46,478 bases of DNA from Lactifluus volemus (lineage: Eukaryota > Basidiomycota > Agaricomycetes > Russulales > Russulaceae): positions 1-46,478 of the forward strand of contig WTXI01000285.1 in assembly GCA_022376515.1 (NCBI GenBank). Reading direction: 5' to 3'. Made by a program: the position numbers and the translations under genes. Numbering within the stretch: the stretch's first letter is position 1; the number at the start of each line of letters is the position of its first letter. The notes beneath the pieces were generated by a model. It had not been told where the DNA came from, did no database searches, and was given only the letters and a program-made list of their open reading frames with translations. This document shows, one piece after another, positions 19,771-31,800 of this stretch.

Positions 19771-19893
19771 GTTAATATAATAGCATGTGAATACATTTGT
19801 AATGTTCATCATAGCATAGTAATCGCATAGTATGGCACCAAAACCCTAACCTTACATAACAAAATGCGGTAGCCATGTTAGGGTTTGAGCATT

Positions 19894-21354
19894 TTACTGA
19901 TGGCATAGGGGCCCGCCGTAGATCCAGAACTTGGTGGGATCAAAGCTTGATGTATGCGAGGGGTGATTTGCATCTGGTTTGGGCCACATTGACTTCCAAT
20001 AGGTGTTACCTAGAATGGACTTCCACTCCGTGGTAGTAAGGCCCGGCAATCCATTCACTGGACGCCTTAAAAGTTGACCGCGCAGAAGGAGATAGTGGTA
20101 GTAAAATGTCCGCTGGTTCTCTTCATTAGCACCCCAGAAGAGGTGGAGTGGTGGGAATGTAAAGCGGCGTGGTGACTGTGCCCGGGCAAGATTTAAGGTA
20201 TTGACATGGAGCATTGCGTGATCCCATATCTGCTGTCGTTTGGGGAACCAGGCCGGCGCAGACTTTACATCCTTGATGCGGCGCAGCTCCAGGTTGTTGG
20301 AAGGGTCAGGGTGAGCAGCTTGCCATTCTTTGGCCTTTTTTGCTTGCCGGCCAGCTGTGGAAAAGATATGAGTGTGAGAAGTGGGTGAAGAAAAGGGTAC
20401 TAACTTACCCTCATCGTGGTGCCGATTTTCCACTTTGTCCAAGCGTCGCTTGTGGCCTTTAGTTGGGTTGAAGAAGTCCAAGCGACTGGCATATCCCCGA
20501 GCGGCCATCTCGAAATCTGCAATATCCTCCACATCCGGAGGATAGTACCAGTGGGGTAGAGAGTGGCGCAGGGGGTCAGGCGCCATCAGTTCTGACTTCG
20601 ACAGGGAGCGTGGTGACAGTTCAACCCGCTTCTGCGGATCCAAAGAGTAGGTGGTAGAGGGGATGAGGAGGAAGGAGGCAAGTGACCAGTACACATGGCT
20701 GGCATAAAGATTTGCATCGTTGAATATTGCACCCCGCGTGGGTGCACGAAAAGAGGGTCCAGATTTTGAGTTAACCTCCACCCACCAATCGGCAAAAGCA
20801 AAGAGTTCGATGAGAGAACGCTGGATATTCCTGAAGACTTCCACAAAGTCTCGCCAAGCTTCAAACTCGCGTTCGAGACGATCGACAGCCTCAAAGGCCC
20901 GGATGTAAGCTTGTTGCGGATGCTGGACAGATGAAAAAGAAGGGGAAGGGGAAGTTATGATTTCATGGAAAGGTACTGCCACCACAGCCTTAGCAGCCTT
21001 CAAGCTGTCTCTGATGTCATCCAGCACATCAGGCTGGACAAGATGTGTGTTGGTTTTGGAGGGGTGAGGCCGCCACATCGTCTTGTCCACCGCACAGCGA
21101 AGGACGTTACAAAGGGAGTTGCGAGGAGGGAGAGGAATCCACGGGAGATAAGGAAATTTATCGTGATATGGCTGCGGGTAGAGCGTCCATTCATGCTCAC
21201 CCCACAAGCCATCAACCCTGATAACAGGAGCGGTCCGCGACGGGGCAGAGGGGATGAAGTCAACATTGGCAGCCAGCATGACATGGCCTGGACACCAGTC
21301 ATCGGCAGGAGCCCAGAATTCATACGGTACAGACGGGGGTTGAGGAGAGGACAT
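19894..21354 (-). pseudogene. truncated second copy of the large hypothetical protein
   Basis: From 21354 down to about 19906 the frame is identical to codons 1-484 of the gene at 9349-11382, including the 54-base intron (here 20355-20408). At the duplication junction (19903) the frame runs out into unrelated sequence, adds two residues (His, Gln) and stops. The lost 193 residues include the DWGSFTD region. The promoter and start are complete, so a shortened protein could be made; it is called a pseudogene because the cut is a mechanical result of the duplication. Confidence 0.8.
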
Positions 21355-22445
21355 GAAATTACTACGCTTACTTTCAGCCTAGCAATCGCACAAAGTATTG
21401 ACGAATACATACCGGAAAAAAAGAAAGAAAAAAATATCCACAGCCGTAGCAAGGAAAAATTTGATGCTGTGCAGGACACAAGGGGGGAGAACCAAGGAAA
21501 CGGCCAGGGTAAGGGGGGGGGCAACAAACAAAATCACCCGAGGCAAGAAGACAAGGCGTCGATCCTGCTCCAGATGAGATTTGTGCGGAAAGGGGAACCA
21601 GGGCAGTGACTCGCAGCCAAGGACTTGAATACGCAGGACGGAAAGAGGGGGTGCAACAGAAAATCCACCCCGAAGTCACCAGACAGCGTGTCGAGGTAAC
21701 CCAAGAATGGTTCTGTGCGGAGTGATGGAAGTTTGTGAGATGGTAGAGTTAAAATTGCCAGAATGATAGAGGTGCAGTTGAGCGGCGGGGTGATGTGAAC
21801 TATGAGGCAGAGGAGGAGCGAAAGAGTTGCGCGTGTGGGACTCGGAAAGACTCGGAGGAGTGAAAAAAAAATCGCTACCCGAAACCGCTTATGGGTCCGT
21901 GACCGTGGGATAGCTGGGGCTAGCAGTGCGTTCGAATTTGCTCGAATTTCTGGGGATGTCACAGTCTCGCCTGGGTATATTTTGAGTTTGAGAGTAGATT
22001 ATGACTAGTGCTTACTTTGGGTGCCTTTAAATACATCTCTGACCTAGTGTAGTTGAGCGTTTCCCTCGAGCTCCTTCAAGTTAATCTTATCAATCTTATC
22101 TGAGCTGTGCCCACTACGGCCCGGGTTGCCGTACTTGTCTTAGCATTTTCGCGCATCCAGCTAAATTACTAGTAGGGGCTTGGGGGGGTTTTAGTGGGTA
22201 GCGGGGTCTCCTTCGAGTAGATCCGAGTCCCACTACCGAGGCGATCCGAAGAAGGCCAAGAGCACTGGGGCTACAATCCGGGAACTTGGTCGGTAATGTT
22301 CCACCCTCAAGCCTGAGAAGAACTACGGTAAAGGTGAGCGGTAAAGCATTTCCCCCACCAGGCACACAGGCTCTCCGGGCCGGGCCTTCAACTCCTTGAC
22401 GTTTCCCAAAAAAAAACTCCTCCCAGCTAGCTTGGTCACCCAGTA
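21355..22445. other. copy 2 of orphan-gene upstream region
   Basis: Same content as 11383-12473. No gene seen. Confidence 0.4.
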
Positions 22446-24024
22446 AAGGTTGCTTACATTGACTTCGAGCCCGATGAATGCCAAGGCAATCCCGTCATGA
22501 CCTACCTTCAACGGTATGGATCAACCAAGTCGCCACAGATCTCCATTCCTACCGAATATCATCTTACTTTGAGCGCAAATCCTTCCGTCTACCGTGCACC
22601 AACCACCAACGAACCTTATTCAAAGGTCTCGGGGGACTTTAACCCCATTCACACGAATCCCTACTTTTCCTTGTACGAATTGCCGGGCACGATTACTCAC
22701 GGCATGTTCTCCAGCGCTGCTGCTCGGTGCTACGTGGAGACTGTCGTGACCTTGGGCATCCCAGATCGCGTGTACAAGTGAGTACACAAATTTCTTGATG
22801 GAGGACGACGGAGACTTAGTTACAATGTCAATTTCGTCGGAAATGGTCCTTCCCAGAGATGAACTTAACCGTCAGAATCAAATATACCGCCATGCATGAT
22901 GGCAACTTTGTCACCACCATCAACCAGCATGTTGAGTGGCGCAGCCGCCCACTGTCTATGCATTTACTGGCCAAGGTTCGCAGGAGCAGGGTATGAGTAT
23001 GGAGCTGTATAACTCCTCTCCTGCTGCCCGTGCCGTCTGGGGACTCTGCCGATGCACACTTAATCTCTGCCTATGGATTTTCTATTGTCCGAGAGAACCC
23101 TAAGACGAAGACCATCCACTTCGGTGGTATCAAGGGCCAACCCATCCGTGAGCAATATATGGAGATGACCTATGACACGACAGATCGGGGTGGCAACATC
23201 AGGACTCTCCTGTTGCTTGCCGATATAAACGTCCGCACCCTTCAACACACTTTCATTCATCCAAATGGTCAGCTTTTCGCTACCCAGTTTGCGCAGATTG
23301 TCCTTGTCATTATGTCACGTGCTGCATTCGAGGATATGCACTCGAAAGCTTCGTCCAGCCTGACGCCGCTTTCGCTGACCACTCGCTGGGCGAGTTCTCT
23401 GCTCTCGCTTCGGTTGCTGATATCTTGCCCAATTCCTCTCTCGTCGATGTCGTCTTTTACCGTGGTCTGACCATGCAGCGTGCTGTCGAACGTGACGAGC
23501 TGAGCCGCTCGAACTGTGCCATGTGTGCCGTCAATCCCAGTTGGTTAGCCAGACGTTCGACGATGCGGCCCTCCGCGAGGTCGTCGATACTATCTCCAAT
23601 GTCAGAGACTGCCTTTTGGAGATCGTGAATTTCAACGTCGAGGTGCGTCACCATTTTTATGTTGCTATATGGCCGCTAATCGACACCAGGGCCAACAATA
23701 TGTCTGTGCTGGCGAGCTTGTCGCATTGAAAACTTTGACGAACGTCCTCAATTATCTCAAGGTGCAGAAGGTCGATATCACTAAGGCATGTATTCTTATA
23801 TTTCTGGCTATTCATTATGCTCACTATCGCTGTCCAGCTGACCGAGAAATTTGGTCTCGCTAAAGTTAAGGATATGCTGAAGGACATCGTCAACAACTGC
23901 TACGACCATGCCCTCGAAAAGCAAAAGTCCGAAGGTTATATTGTGCTTGAATGTGGTCTCGCCACCATCCCTCTCGCAGGCATCGATATTCCTTTCCACT
24001 CGCGTTACCTCTGGTCTGGCGTTA

Positions 24025-25811
24025 TTGTATTTTGCATATGAGTTGACACAACCAAAAAATAAATAAATAAATATTTTTAAAATTGAAACATGAATATCTC
24101 CCCGAAATCTCAACGTATGAGGCTCGCAGGGGCACCAAAGTGATTGGAAGAATCAGTGGTATAGAGCTATGATGGACCGAGGAAGAAAAATGAGAGATAA
24201 AGATTTTCAATTTCCGGAGTGGAGGACCACTTCCATGCTCTACAAATTTCCGTGTTTAGATTACAGCCTCCTGATGTATAAATATGACTGCAGAATGTAC
24301 TCAGGGAGCCAGCAAAACCATGCCTCTTGTGCCTACCTTGTGTCTATGGCACAGGACAGAGGCCACAGCTGCTGACTAATAGTGACTAAGCACATGTCAG
24401 TGCGTGAGAAAGGTACATGAGTAATCAACAGAACACATAACACCATCCTTTCTTTCTTCATTCACCATGCTGAACGTCATCGACCCTTGTGAACAAGGGG
24501 GATGGCTCCTGGGCACGCTCCAAGTATGAAGCCGCAAGGTGGATGCTTAGCAGTGCCCTGGGTAGGCAAACATATGGTGTCTTGATTACTCTTCTGAGTC
24601 CTTTCATCTCCTATATCCTGCCAACACCTTGTCCACATTCACCATGCTGAACGTCACCGACCCTTGTGAACAAGGGGGATGGCTCCTGGGCACGCTCCAA
24701 GTATGAAGCCGCAAGGTGGATGCTTAGTAGTGCCCTGGGTAGGCAAACATATGGTGTCTTGATTACTCTTCCAAGTCCTTTCATCTTCTATATCCTGCCA
24801 ACACCTTGTCCACATTCACCATGCTGAACATCATCGACCCTTGTGAACAAGGGGGATGGCTCCTGGGCACGCTCCAAGTATGAAGCCGCAAGGTGGATGC
24901 TTAGTAGTGCCCCAGGTAGGCAAACATATGGTGTCTTGATTACTCTTTCAAGTCCTTTCATCTCCTATATCCTGCCAACACCTTGTCCATGTAGTGATCA
25001 ACAAGGGTAACCCTGGGGTATCTTTATTGGTACCCTTACCCTTACCCCAGTAAACCCTTATCCCAAGGCTGGGGTTGGGGATTGAGGCAGGGGTACACAT
25101 ACTGACCTGGAGGTTAGGGTTAGGGTCATGCCTCCTATGAGGTAAGTGTGTGCCATTGTCTTCACCTACTACTGTGCACTTCACTAAAACATCCATTTTC
25201 ACCTCCTCTACCCTTCTGTTGTTCCTCTCACCTCCCTTCTGTGGGCGTGCTGCTGTGCCTCATCACAGCATCCATTTCTGCTGTAAGGACAGCCACGTGG
25301 CTGGCCTTGAAACCATTGTTTCGTGTGCATTTCCCTCTCGTTCTCATGATCCCTTAGATCTTCTTGTTCTTGCCAAGTTCTGTTCAATTTCTGGCATTCC
25401 TGACTTGCTGCGACCCTGTCTAATTGATGATCTGGGCCACAAATTGATACATATATGAGAACAGATTATAAACTTACCTGACTTTCATTTCTTGCCAACA
25501 GAACCAACAGAACCCTTTGGAGCACTAGTTTTTGGTCATTTTCTCCCCATGGTCATGGCAAAAGGGTGAAAAAAAAAATGCACACGTCACTCTGAATCTG
25601 GTAGCACAGTTACACCAAGCTCAGAAAATGAATTTTTTTAATCCTCTCTTTTCCTTCCTCGGTCCATGATAGCTCTATACCGCTGGTTCTTCCGATCACT
25701 TTGGTGCCCCTCCGAGCTTTATATGTTGAGAATTTGGGGAGATATTCACATTTAAATTTTTATTTATTTAAATTTTTTTTTTCGTTGTGACAACTCATAT
25801 GCAAAATACAA
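24025..25811 (+). mobile_element. long-TIR DNA element, copy 2
   Basis: Duplicate of 14053-15839, carried along in the segmental duplication rather than inserted independently, since position and flanks are the same. Confidence 0.75.
24463..24989 (+). repeat. three tandem 177-base units, copy 2
   Basis: Same as 14491-15017. Confidence 0.9.
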
Positions 25812-26051
25812 CAATCGCATCGCCCTTCGCTGTCAACAAGGCCTCTGCCGAACTCATCTATAACCGCACATTAGGGTACAACATGGGTAACCCATGGGTA
25901 TTTTTATACATACCCTGACCCCAACCCACGAAAACCCATACCCACAGCCACGGGTGGTGGGTTACCCGCATTTTTGGCTGCGGGTAACCCATTTACCCAT
26001 ACCCATTGGGTAAGGGGTATGGGTTTGCTCACATAATCAACTCACGGTAAT

Positions 26052-26135
26052 TGCACACCTCGGGATTCGAACTCTCGACTCATGCACACATAAACTAGGT
26101 TCAAAGTAATCTTTACCATTACACCATCCAGGCTC
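26052..26135 (-). repeat. tRNA-derived sequence, copy 2
   Basis: Same as 16080-16163. The single base that differs between the two duplication units lies a few bases beyond its 5' end. Confidence 0.5.
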
Positions 26136-26402
26136 ATTATTTTTTTTCTCCATAGCCCTCCTTAACCTGCTTCCTTGCCTCAGTCTGCACTTTGTCGACA
26201 TGTTGAACTCTCGCGCTTTGCCTTGTCATCCCCTCACTTCGCTTCCCTCTCTGTCGCCGTGCCCGTGCCCACTGTATATTCTTTGCCTCTGCCTCTGCCA
26301 TCACCTTCCCTTCTCTTGCGCGTTCTCCGTTGCCATCATCGCCAGCCCTCTGTCATCGCTTCGTCTCGCGTCCTCGTGGTCTTTGTGTTGCTCTCGCTGC
26401 CA

Positions 26403-26526
26403 CGGTCGTCCCGCCCTCGGTCGGTGTCATCATCGCGACACCCCCCTCACCGCTACCACTGCCGCGGTCGTCCCGCCCTCGGTCGGTGTCATCATCGCGA
26501 CACCCCCCTCGCCGCTACCACTGCCG
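26403..26526 (+). repeat. 62-base tandem pair, copy 2
   Basis: Same as 16430-16553. Confidence 0.85.
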
Positions 26527-28487
26527 TGGCCTGTTAGCTTGGTCCATTGGTTTGTCATGATTCTTTTTTTTGACTTTTCACAACTAATCTTTCTTTACTC
26601 TCTTGTTTCCTATTCCTCTCCTGCATCTCTTTCGAGGGACGTCCCACCCGTAGACAGTCTATTGGCGTCACGGTTGCTCGGGCGTCGCTGTTGCGACCGT
26701 CCGAGCGCCTGACACCTGTGGCTTGTGCTATGGTGTGCGCGGTTCCCCTCCTGTGCCGCCCCTGCCATCTCCCCCCTCGCCGCCGTTCCAACGTGGCCAT
26801 TGCTGTGCCGCCGCCGCCGTTCCCGACGCGGTCGTTGCTGCCCACGCAGCGTTTGCCGTCCCACCGCCGCTGTTCCCGACGTGGCCGTTGCTATCCACGC
26901 GCGGTTGCTGACCCCCCGCTGCTGTTCCCGACGCAGCGGTTACTGTCCCGACGCCGCCACCGCCTCGATGCGCTGTTCCGACGCCGCCACTGTTCCCGAC
27001 ACCACCCATACCACGTTGCGCATGCCTGCGGCCTGCCCCGCCCCCACCGCCACAGCCCCTCTACCGCCCCACCCGCAAGTTTGGTACGGGTCCCGCACCT
27101 ACGGGTACGGGTTGGGTCAGGGTCTGGAAATAGAGACCCTGACCCATACCCATGAGACCCTTACCCACCAAACCCCGGGGTTTACCCTACCCGTGTTGCA
27201 CCCTACCGCACATCATCTCCACGGCTCTCGAAAGTTCTTCGCAAGTGGGATGAAGAACACTGGGATGCCCCCGAGCAACGGCAGAAGCTCGCCTGGGTTC
27301 TGCTAGTCGAGCTGCTATCTTTACCAGTTTGCTTTTCCCGTGCGCTGGATCGAAACCCAAGATCTATTCTTCGGACAGTACAGGTTTGAGCGCTTCATCG
27401 AGATTGGCCCATCCCCAACTCTCACTGGTATGGCTGTACGCACCCTCAAGGCCAAATACGAGGCGAAGGATGACTCAACTAGCGTTGTCCGTCGATTATT
27501 CTGTGCTTCAAAGCATCAGAAGGAGATCTATTATCAGTTCGAAGATGACCTTGAGGTAACATCTGAACCAGACACAACCAGTGAAACGGCACCTCCGGCA
27601 CTCACTCCACTACCAAGTGTGCCAGTCGCAGTTGCTACCGCTACTCCAGCTGCCGTCGGTCCTGCTGTTACCATTGAAGACACTCCGATCTGTGCTGTCG
27701 ACGTCCTTGCTGCGATTGTCTCTCGAAAGTTAAAGAAGCAACTCAGCGAGATCCCTCTCTCCAAGTCCATAAGGGATCTCTCTAAGGGCAAGTCGACCCT
27801 TCAAAATGAGATTATGGGCGAGTTTTCATCTGCGCCTGATAAGGGCGAGGAGCTGCCGCTCGAGGAACTTGGCGCTGCCCTTGCGCCTGGTCACTCCGGC
27901 AATCTCGGGAAGTATTTCACTAGTCTCGTGTCGCGTGCAATTGGTGGCACGATGCCCGGTGGTTTCAACATCTCAAGTGCGAAAGCTCACCTTTCTAAGG
28001 CATGGGGCTTGGGTCCCCAACGCGCCGACGTCGTGCTACTGATTGCTACCACCATGGAGCCCACCAAGCACCGGGCTCAGAGGCCGAGGGCAAGCTTGGC
28101 TCGACGCCGCTGCACAAGTCTATGCTCAGCATACAGGCATCACTCTTCCTACCGGTGGTTCCGGCAGTGGTGCCGGAGGCTCTTCTGGAAGTGCTGTGAT
28201 GAACAGCGAGGCATTCCTCAAGTTCCAAGCTGAGCAGTATGAATTCGCGCACCAGCAAATTAACCTCTACTCTCGCTACTTGAAGCGTGACCCCACGTTC
28301 ACCAGAGCCACGTCTGCCACCATACCTTGCCTCCCTTGTAATGCCATCTGCACCGCCTCTTCTGTTCCCATCAACGACACCTCCGTTCCCACCGCCATCC
28401 TCTATTGTCGAAGGAACGCGGACTTTGGAAGAAGAGGTCGTTCTCCTGGTCCCTACTAATAGCGAACCGCAACAGTAGAGCCCACCG

Positions 28488-29246
28488 ATGCCGCCACCAC
28501 CAAGGCTGTTCCCGCTCGCCAAGCTGCTGGCACGCAACATGATGCACGTGTACTCGCCCGCCAAACCTGGTCCACTGAGCTGGATCCTCTTCCTCGCAGC
28601 TTTACCTGAGAGCACAGCTGCAGCCCCACCACCACCACATCAGAAGAATCAGAACAACCACACAATATTTGTACCCGCTACCGCCGTCTTCAAACTGCCG
28701 CCCCCGCCGCCAGCGCCCCTTCTTCTCCGTCCAGGCGCAGCAAGCAACGCTGCCACTACGCGGCCACGGGCAAAAAGGCACGCATCCGGCAATGCCGAGC
28801 TTGACGTTGACATCGACGTTAATGTCAACGTAGCAGCAGCAGCAGCACAGCACCCGAACCTCAACTCTGATCTTGCCGCCATCACCGTTGCAGGTGATGG
28901 TGGTGATGTTATGGAGGTGGAAGATGTGGGAGGAGCGGGCCGAACTCGTGACCCCCGTGCACTAGAGAAGGAAAATACGATTAGGAGAAGGTTAAAAGGT
29001 CCAGTTGCAGCTGCCAAGACAAGGAAGTTGGTGACAAAGTCGGTGGCCCCTCACAAGTCTGCACCTGTACCTGCGGAATCAGCAATGGTTGAGCTGGGAT
29101 GGGTGGGTGGTGCTGCGAGTGGGTTGTTGTTAGTTGCCGCACGTGGTGGTGGGGCTGCTGCTGGGGGAACGATGGTGAATGGACTGTGGCACGTGCCGAT
29201 CGATAGTGCAGAAGCTGCTGCTGCTGCGGAAGGTGTACCAGCATGA
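28488..29246 (+). CDS. hypothetical Pro/Ala-rich ORF, copy 2
   Basis: Identical protein to 18515-19273; the same doubts about its reality apply. Confidence 0.3.
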   Translation: MPPPPRLFPLAKLLARNMMHVYSPAKPGPLSWILFLAALPESTAAAPPPPHQKNQNNHTIFVPATAVFKLPPPPPAPLLLRPGAASNAATTRPRAKRHASGNAELDVDIDVNVNVAAAAAQHPNLNSDLAAITVAGDGGDVMEVEDVGGAGRTRDPRALEKENTIRRRLKGPVAAAKTRKLVTKSVAPHKSAPVPAESAMVELGWVGGAASGLLLVAARGGGAAAGGTMVNGLWHVPIDSAEAAAAAEGVPA

Positions 29247-29377
29247 GCGTGACCAACAATGATGTTTGATATATATACACATCCATAATACATATATCAG
29301 AGAGACAGCATGAAACCAGCAAAGTAAGCGTCGAGTGTGGCGAGCCCATCCACTGACCTGGACCTCGCACCCTTGGT

Positions 29378-29743
29378 ACCACATTAGTAGCCTCCCCAGC
29401 TCTTACAAGATGCCCCTTGGACCTTACAATAGCATTAGTAGGTAAAATTTCACCTACTGTATAATGAGTACCCTAGTAGAGCCATATATTACCCTAGGTA
29501 CTATGTTAGTAGCCTTCCTGGCTCTTACAAGATGCCCTGTGGTGCCTTACAATCATGTTATTAGGTAAAATTTAGCCTACTGTACAATGACCACCCTACT
29601 GTCAACATATTAGCATATAAACACACTAGTATGATATTAGGTATCACTTTAGTAGCCTTCCCAACCCTTACAAGATATTCTGCCATGCCTTACAATTACA
29701 TTAGTAGGCACAACATATCCTACTGTATGTTTGAAATCCTAAT
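29378..29743 (+). repeat. AT-rich three-unit repeat, copy 2
   Basis: Same as 19405-19770. Confidence 0.75.
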
Positions 29744-29875
29744 GTTAATATAATAGCATGTGAATACATTTGTAATGTTCATCATAGCATAGTAATCGCA
29801 TAGTATGGCACCAAAACCCTAACCTTACATAACAAAATGCGGTAGCCATGTTAGGGTTTGAGCATTTTACTGATG

Positions 29876-31800
29876 ACTATCCATCATGTGCTCCACCTCA
29901 CCATTCTACGATGTCCTGCCTCCACAGTACGCTTTCGGCTGCTTTCCATGTGCCATGTGCCACCCTTCGTTTCTTGACACTCTTTACATTCATTAAAGCA
30001 CTCCGCCTCGGACTGTTCATTTACTTTTATATCTCAGATGGCGCAATCACGGTGCACCTCATAGAACTATCCATTTCCCCACCTGTCACTCGTTCCGTTA
30101 CCAAATGCGTTCGCTTTGCACCTCCCGAGCGAACGCCCAGTCCGTCCATCTGCGGCATTGATACATCACTTTCCATACATAACCCACCTTGATTCGAAAG
30201 CTGTAATATGCCATAAATGATGGGGAACCCCTAGAAATTGACAGGACCTCAGCACTCCATCCAATCTTGATAAGTTACAGTAGTGGAATCTGGGAAATAC
30301 TTTTACCTGTGAAACGAGGGTCTATCCGGACTTCGCAAAATCGGTTCTCAAAAAATTACTCCTGTGGGGGAAAGCTCGAAAGTCTTTCCATATCATACCG
30401 CCCGCGTGACAATTTCAGAAGGAAAGGTTCGAATCCATATGGACAATGCTGGGTTCTTGAACGTTTGAACTTCCAACCTATTCAAAATCAATCAGCGCGT
30501 GCGCATACTTCGCCGCTTTGTCATGTAGCAGACTCACTTGCCGACTTCGTCTCGCCTAAAATGATTGCGGGTAAGTATGAACCGCGCCTTTATAGTAGAA
30601 AGATGCCCCTCATCGTTTCTTGTGGTCAACTACTAGTAGTCGACCTACTTCATGATGACCATCATCATCCTTCCCTGAATCCCTTGACAGATGAACAGCT
30701 CCGGTGCATAACCGGCATCGGCAAGCGCGCAATACCCCTATCTATGATACCATTGATACGATTCACAGAACTTGACCAAGACCTCCGTGTTATCTTATCC
30801 CAGTGACCATTGATAGTCCAGTCCGTTGTAATCGAATTGGCCGGAGAAAACTGTCAGGAGCAGAGGTGCGTCGGTTGAAGAAATAGTCGTTTCTAACTTG
30901 CGATGGCACGCCGTGCTTCACGATAATATCCTCTCAGAGTTTCGATTGAATGTGGAACTATGGCAAAAATCAAAACCTGAGAATGGGTTACCAGGTTCTT
31001 CCTCGTTTGATTCATGGCATTTCATGCCTAGGTAAATGAAGTCTTCATTTCTTATCAAACATGAAATCCGTGAGCCAAAAGGTGCGAGAATACATCTTCA
31101 TAAAAAATACTCCGGTACACGGGAGGAGGTTGTGTGCCGATTTGGGGATAAATGGCATCGATATGCATTGTCTTAATTTCGCATGTACTGAGGGATGTCG
31201 ATGTCGGTCGCAAATTTCAAGGGACTGCTCACGTTTGGCTCGCTCTAACATGCATGAAGTATATATGAATTAGATGTCCACACCATTTGAAGGCGTTGCA
31301 CAACTTAGGGTATGTTTGGTAGGGTGATTTAACTGTGGGCTCGAAGGCGGATATGACACTTCATCCTGGTGAATAAGGCTGTGGCCATAGAGCCTTAGAA
31401 TTCCACTGGAACCTTGCTGCTACCGATATGTGCTTAGCAAAGACCGTTCATCTGCAAGAAATGGACACCAAACCCACCCGCAATCAAGCATGGGACCAGC
31501 ATTCCGCTTTTCGGACTCGAACCTCCCAGCGTCCCTAAACTAGTAAGGACATTGCTGTCTTCAGAAGCCGGCATCCGGTATTTCTCCGTACCTGCTGCTG
31601 GTTCGCACTGCTGCCCAGTGGTCAACGCCGTCTGGTACCAGCCGGCGCAATTTGAAATTCAGGCACCGGCGCCCCTGACTCGACATGGGTTGAAAAAGTG
31701 ACCGCTTCTTCTACCCCTTACTATCCCCACCACAAAAATTGTACCAGATGTATAGCATGTGTTATACTGACAATGTATGTCAGTCGGACGCTCGCTCCTG
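29876..31800. other. intergenic, no gene recognised
   Basis: About 1.9 kb of single-copy sequence right of the duplication. The longest frame is plus 30267-30806 (179 codons), without recognisable motifs, codon bias or splice context; other frames are shorter. Two B-box-like spots (about 30427 plus, about 31513 minus) lack partner A boxes and stems. I cannot assign anything here. Confidence 0.4.

Larger units (their letters stand above)
9931..19902 (+). repeat. tandem segmental duplication, unit 1 (9,972 bases)
   Basis: Every open frame and landmark from 9931 to 19902 recurs in the same order at an offset of 9,972 bases, rising to 9,973 after a T-run at about 16168. The unit starts with GCATAGGGGCCCGCC inside the orphan gene and ends with GAGCATTTTACTGATG. 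The base before the unit differs between copies (A at 9930, G at 19902), which fixes the left edge. Confidence 0.95.
25872..27205 (+). mobile_element. non-autonomous hAT element, copy 2
   Basis: Duplicate of 15900-17232 with the same CCGCACAT flanks (25864-25871 and 27206-27213) and one extra T in its interior. Confidence 0.88.
22446..28291 (+). pseudogene. fatty acid synthase fragment, copy 2
   Basis: Identical in all visible features to the relic at 12474-18318: the same frame breaks, the same DHSLGE change, the same two element insertions and the same stop of homology after YLKRD. Decay and insertions therefore happened before the segment was duplicated. Confidence 0.88.
19903..29875 (+). 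repeat. tandem segmental duplication, unit 2 (9,973 bases)
   Basis: Head-to-tail copy of 9931-19902. The only difference I find is one extra T in the run at about 26141 (8 versus 7). After the unit end the sequence is ACTATCC, whereas after unit 1 it is GCATAGG, which fixes the right edge. Confidence 0.95.

Noticed and set aside
30420..30440. B-box-like GGTTCGAATCC on the plus strand
   Set aside because: No A box at tRNA distance upstream and no pairing acceptor or T stem; most likely chance.
31505..31530. B-box-like GGTTCGAGTCC on the minus strand
   Set aside because: Neighbouring sequence does not fold as a tRNA and lacks an A box.
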